A stretch of 64,000 bases of DNA from Cystobacter fuscus (GTDB taxonomy: Bacteria; Myxococcota; Myxococcia; Myxococcales; Myxococcaceae): the NCBI RefSeq assembly GCF_002305875.1, contig NZ_CP022098.1:1054001-1118000 (forward strand), written 5' to 3'. The position numbers were made by a program, and so were the translations under genes. Shown here one piece after another: positions 62,411 through 64,000 of this stretch (its first letter is position 1; every line of letters starts with the position of its first letter). The notes under the pieces were generated by a model. The model worked only from the letters and a program-made list of their open reading frames with translations. It was not told the origin of the DNA and did not search any database.

Positions 62411-62451
62411 CAAAAAGCGAAGCGGCGGGAAGCCCTGGGGCCTCCCGCCGC
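62411..62451 (-). terminator. intrinsic terminator of the pyrophosphatase gene
   Basis: A stem of gcggcggga (62422) with tcccgccgc (62451) and an inner gcc/ggc is followed on the minus strand by a TTTTT tract (62412-62416). It lies 42 bp after the pyrophosphatase stop and 22 bp beyond the convergent HTH gene's stop, and may serve both strands, but only the minus strand has the T run. Confidence 0.85.
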
Positions 62452-62492
62452 TCGTCACTCGAGCGAGGCCGCGAGGGCCCCGGGGCCGGTGA

Positions 62493-64000
62493 CTAGGCCG
62501 GCTTCACGCCCGTCTTGGGCGCCTCGCCGGTGAGCACGGACATCGGGGTCTCGATGCGCATGCCGTAGAACGAGCGGTACACGAACACGAAGGACACCAC
62601 GAAGAGCACGGCGGCGATGGCCGTGGTGATGCCCCCGTGGCCCGCCTGCTTGAGCTCCACCGCCAGCTCCACCGCGAGCAGGCCGAAGAGGGTGGTGAAC
62701 TTGATGACCGGGTTGAGCGCGACGGAGGAGGTGTCCTTGAAGGGGTCGCCCACCGTGTCACCCACCACCGTGGCCGCGTGCAGCTCCGAGCCCTTGGCCT
62801 TGAGCTCCACTTCCACCAGCTTCTTCGCGTTGTCCCACGCGCCACCGGCGTTGGCCATGAAGAGCGCCTGGTACAGACCGAAGATGGCGATGGAGATGAG
62901 GTAGCCCACGAAGAAGAAGGACTCGAAGCAGGCGAACGCCAGCGTGCTGCAGAACACGCCCAGGAAGATGTTGATCATCCCCTTCTGCGCGTACTGGGTG
63001 CAGATGGCCACCACGCGCTTGGAGTCCTCCACGCTCGCCTTCTCCACTCCCTCCAGCCGGATGTTGGCCTTGATGAACTCCACCGCGCGGTAGGCGCCCG
63101 TGGACACCGCCTGCATGGAGGCGCCGGAGAACCAGTACACGATGGCGCCGCCGGCGATGAGGCCGAGCAGGAAGGGCGCGTGCAGGAGCGACAGCTTGTC
63201 CGTGTTGGCCGGGTCGAGCGAGCGCAGACCGTCGGCGCCCGTGGTGATGCCCACCAGCAGCACGATGATGGAGAAGATCATCGTCGTGGCGCCCACCACC
63301 GCGGTGCCGATGAGCACCGGCTTGGACGTGGCCTTGAACGTGTTGCCCGCGCCGTCGTTCTGCTCGAGGTAGTCCTTGCCCTTGTCGAAGTCCGGAGCGA
63401 AGCCGAAGTCCTTCTGGATCTCCTGCTTCACGTTGGGCACGTTCTCGATGAGCGACAGCTCGTACACGCTCTGCGCGTTGTCCGTCACCGGGCCGTACGA
63501 GTCCACCGCGATGGTCACCGGCGCCATGCTCAGGAAGCCGAAGGCGACCAGGCCGAAGGCGAACACCGCCGGGGCGATCATCAGCGTGTTGGGGATGCCG
63601 AGGCTGAAGTAGTAGGCGGCGCCCATGAGCACCATGACGATGATGCCCATCCAGTAGCCGGAGAAGTTACCGGCCACCAGACCCGAGATGACGTTGAGCG
63701 ACGCACCACCCTCGCGCGACGCCGTCACCACCTCGCGCACGTGGCGGCTCTCGGTGGAGGTGAAGACCTTGATGGCCTCGGGGATGATGGCGCCCGCGAG
63801 CGTGCCGCACGTCACGATGGCGCTCAGGCGCAGCCACAGCGTGTTGTCCCCCGCCAGGTCCGGAATGAGCAGCCAGGACACGATGAACGTCACCACCACG
63901 GACACGCCCGAGGTGAGCCACACCAGCACCGTGAGCGGCTTCTCGAAGTTCATCTGGTCGGCGTTCTTGTACAGGCCGCCCTGGATGATGCCGTTGATGA
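62493..64000 (-). CDS. hppA: membrane pyrophosphatase, N-terminus outside window
   Basis: The last 502 residues of a membrane-embedded pyrophosphatase, which couples pyrophosphate cleavage to proton or sodium transport. Visible motifs are VSGLVAGNFSGYWMG, DSYGPVTDNAQSV (metal-binding D-x(6)-D-N), the helices with GASMQAVSTGAYRAVEF, the DNAKKLVEVE segment and the terminal DTVGDPFKDTSSVALNP. At the ion-selectivity/potassium site the sequence is GNTFKATSK, with Lys where potassium-dependent enzymes have Ala; this suggests a potassium-independent proton pump. The gene continues past 64000. The internal ATG at 63953 is not the true start, as coding sequence matches the family further upstream. Confidence 0.93.
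   Translation of the reverse strand, partial: INGIIQGGLYKNADQMNFEKPLTVLVWLTSGVSVVVTFIVSWLLIPDLAGDNTLWLRLSAIVTCGTLAGAIIPEAIKVFTSTESRHVREVVTASREGGASLNVISGLVAGNFSGYWMGIIVMVLMGAAYYFSLGIPNTLMIAPAVFAFGLVAFGFLSMAPVTIAVDSYGPVTDNAQSVYELSLIENVPNVKQEIQKDFGFAPDFDKGKDYLEQNDGAGNTFKATSKPVLIGTAVVGATTMIFSIIVLLVGITTGADGLRSLDPANTDKLSLLHAPFLLGLIAGGAIVYWFSGASMQAVSTGAYRAVEFIKANIRLEGVEKASVEDSKRVVAICTQYAQKGMINIFLGVFCSTLAFACFESFFFVGYLISIAIFGLYQALFMANAGGAWDNAKKLVEVELKAKGSELHAATVVGDTVGDPFKDTSSVALNPVIKFTTLFGLLAVELAVELKQAGHGGITTAIAAVLFVVSFVFVYRSFYGMRIETPMSVLTGEAPKTGVKPA

Overview
The window is a 64 kb piece of a very GC-rich chromosome from a myxobacterium, most likely of the Cystobacterineae (Archangium, Cystobacter or Melittangium type). 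The clues are a MYXO-CTERM sorting tail on a giant Ig-repeat protein, two copies of the myxobacterial DUF2381 family next to membrane serine/threonine kinases, a SitA-like lipoprotein toxin with its immunity gene, and many sensor kinases and lipoproteins. The taxon below phylum is inferred. No rRNA, tRNA, CRISPR array, transposase or integrase was recognised. About 46 complete genes, two genes cut by the window ends and a few gene remnants are described.

0-5 kb: ordinary single genes (DUF924, TspO, an M50 membrane protease, a SEC-C protein) and a minus-strand row of small unknown genes, the first of which carries a frameshift. 5-8.3 kb: an accessory stretch of clearly lower GC with a 28-bp inverted repeat, a Fic AMPylase gene, a long gene-poor gap and degraded coding sequence. 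8.4-11.2 kb: a minus-strand kinase + DUF2381 pair. 11.3-26.1 kb: a methyltransferase/Nudix-like fusion, two hybrid-free sensor histidine kinases, an OmpA/TSP3 protein with a 1774-residue Ig-repeat surface protein, and an EEP-fold hydrolase. 26.3-32.1 kb: MoxR ATPase + VWA protein, whose 3' end has been copied twice downstream around a duplicated 156-residue gene and a lipoprotein/outer-membrane pair; then an orphan DUF3396 type VI immunity protein.

32.7-36.0 kb: a two-gene terpenoid cluster (cytochrome P450 and class I terpene synthase), then a probable beta-pore-forming protein. 36.2-45.3 kb: a RuvC-fold protein, YdeI-like protein, exported proteins, DUF4139, two alpha/beta hydrolases and a rhomboid protease. 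45.3-50.4 kb: an inserted accessory island holding a second kinase + DUF2381 pair followed by a SitA-like toxin and immunity gene; it is bounded by a 53-bp direct repeat that duplicates the 3' ends of both neighbouring convergent genes. 50.4-64 kb: mostly core-type genes: YkgJ, a lipoprotein, RNase Z, DUF2293, a TetR-RND-TolC efflux operon, DUF99, a cold-shock protein divergent from a fatty acid desaturase, a small HTH/zinc-ribbon regulator, and the C-terminal part of a membrane pyrophosphatase.

The most notable theme is accessory cargo placed immediately after the stop codons of resident genes, with the gene 3' ends duplicated at the far side (28.3-30.5 kb and 45.3-50.4 kb). No recombinase is nearby, so the mechanism is open. 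All functional calls rest on motif recognition by eye; no database search was run.
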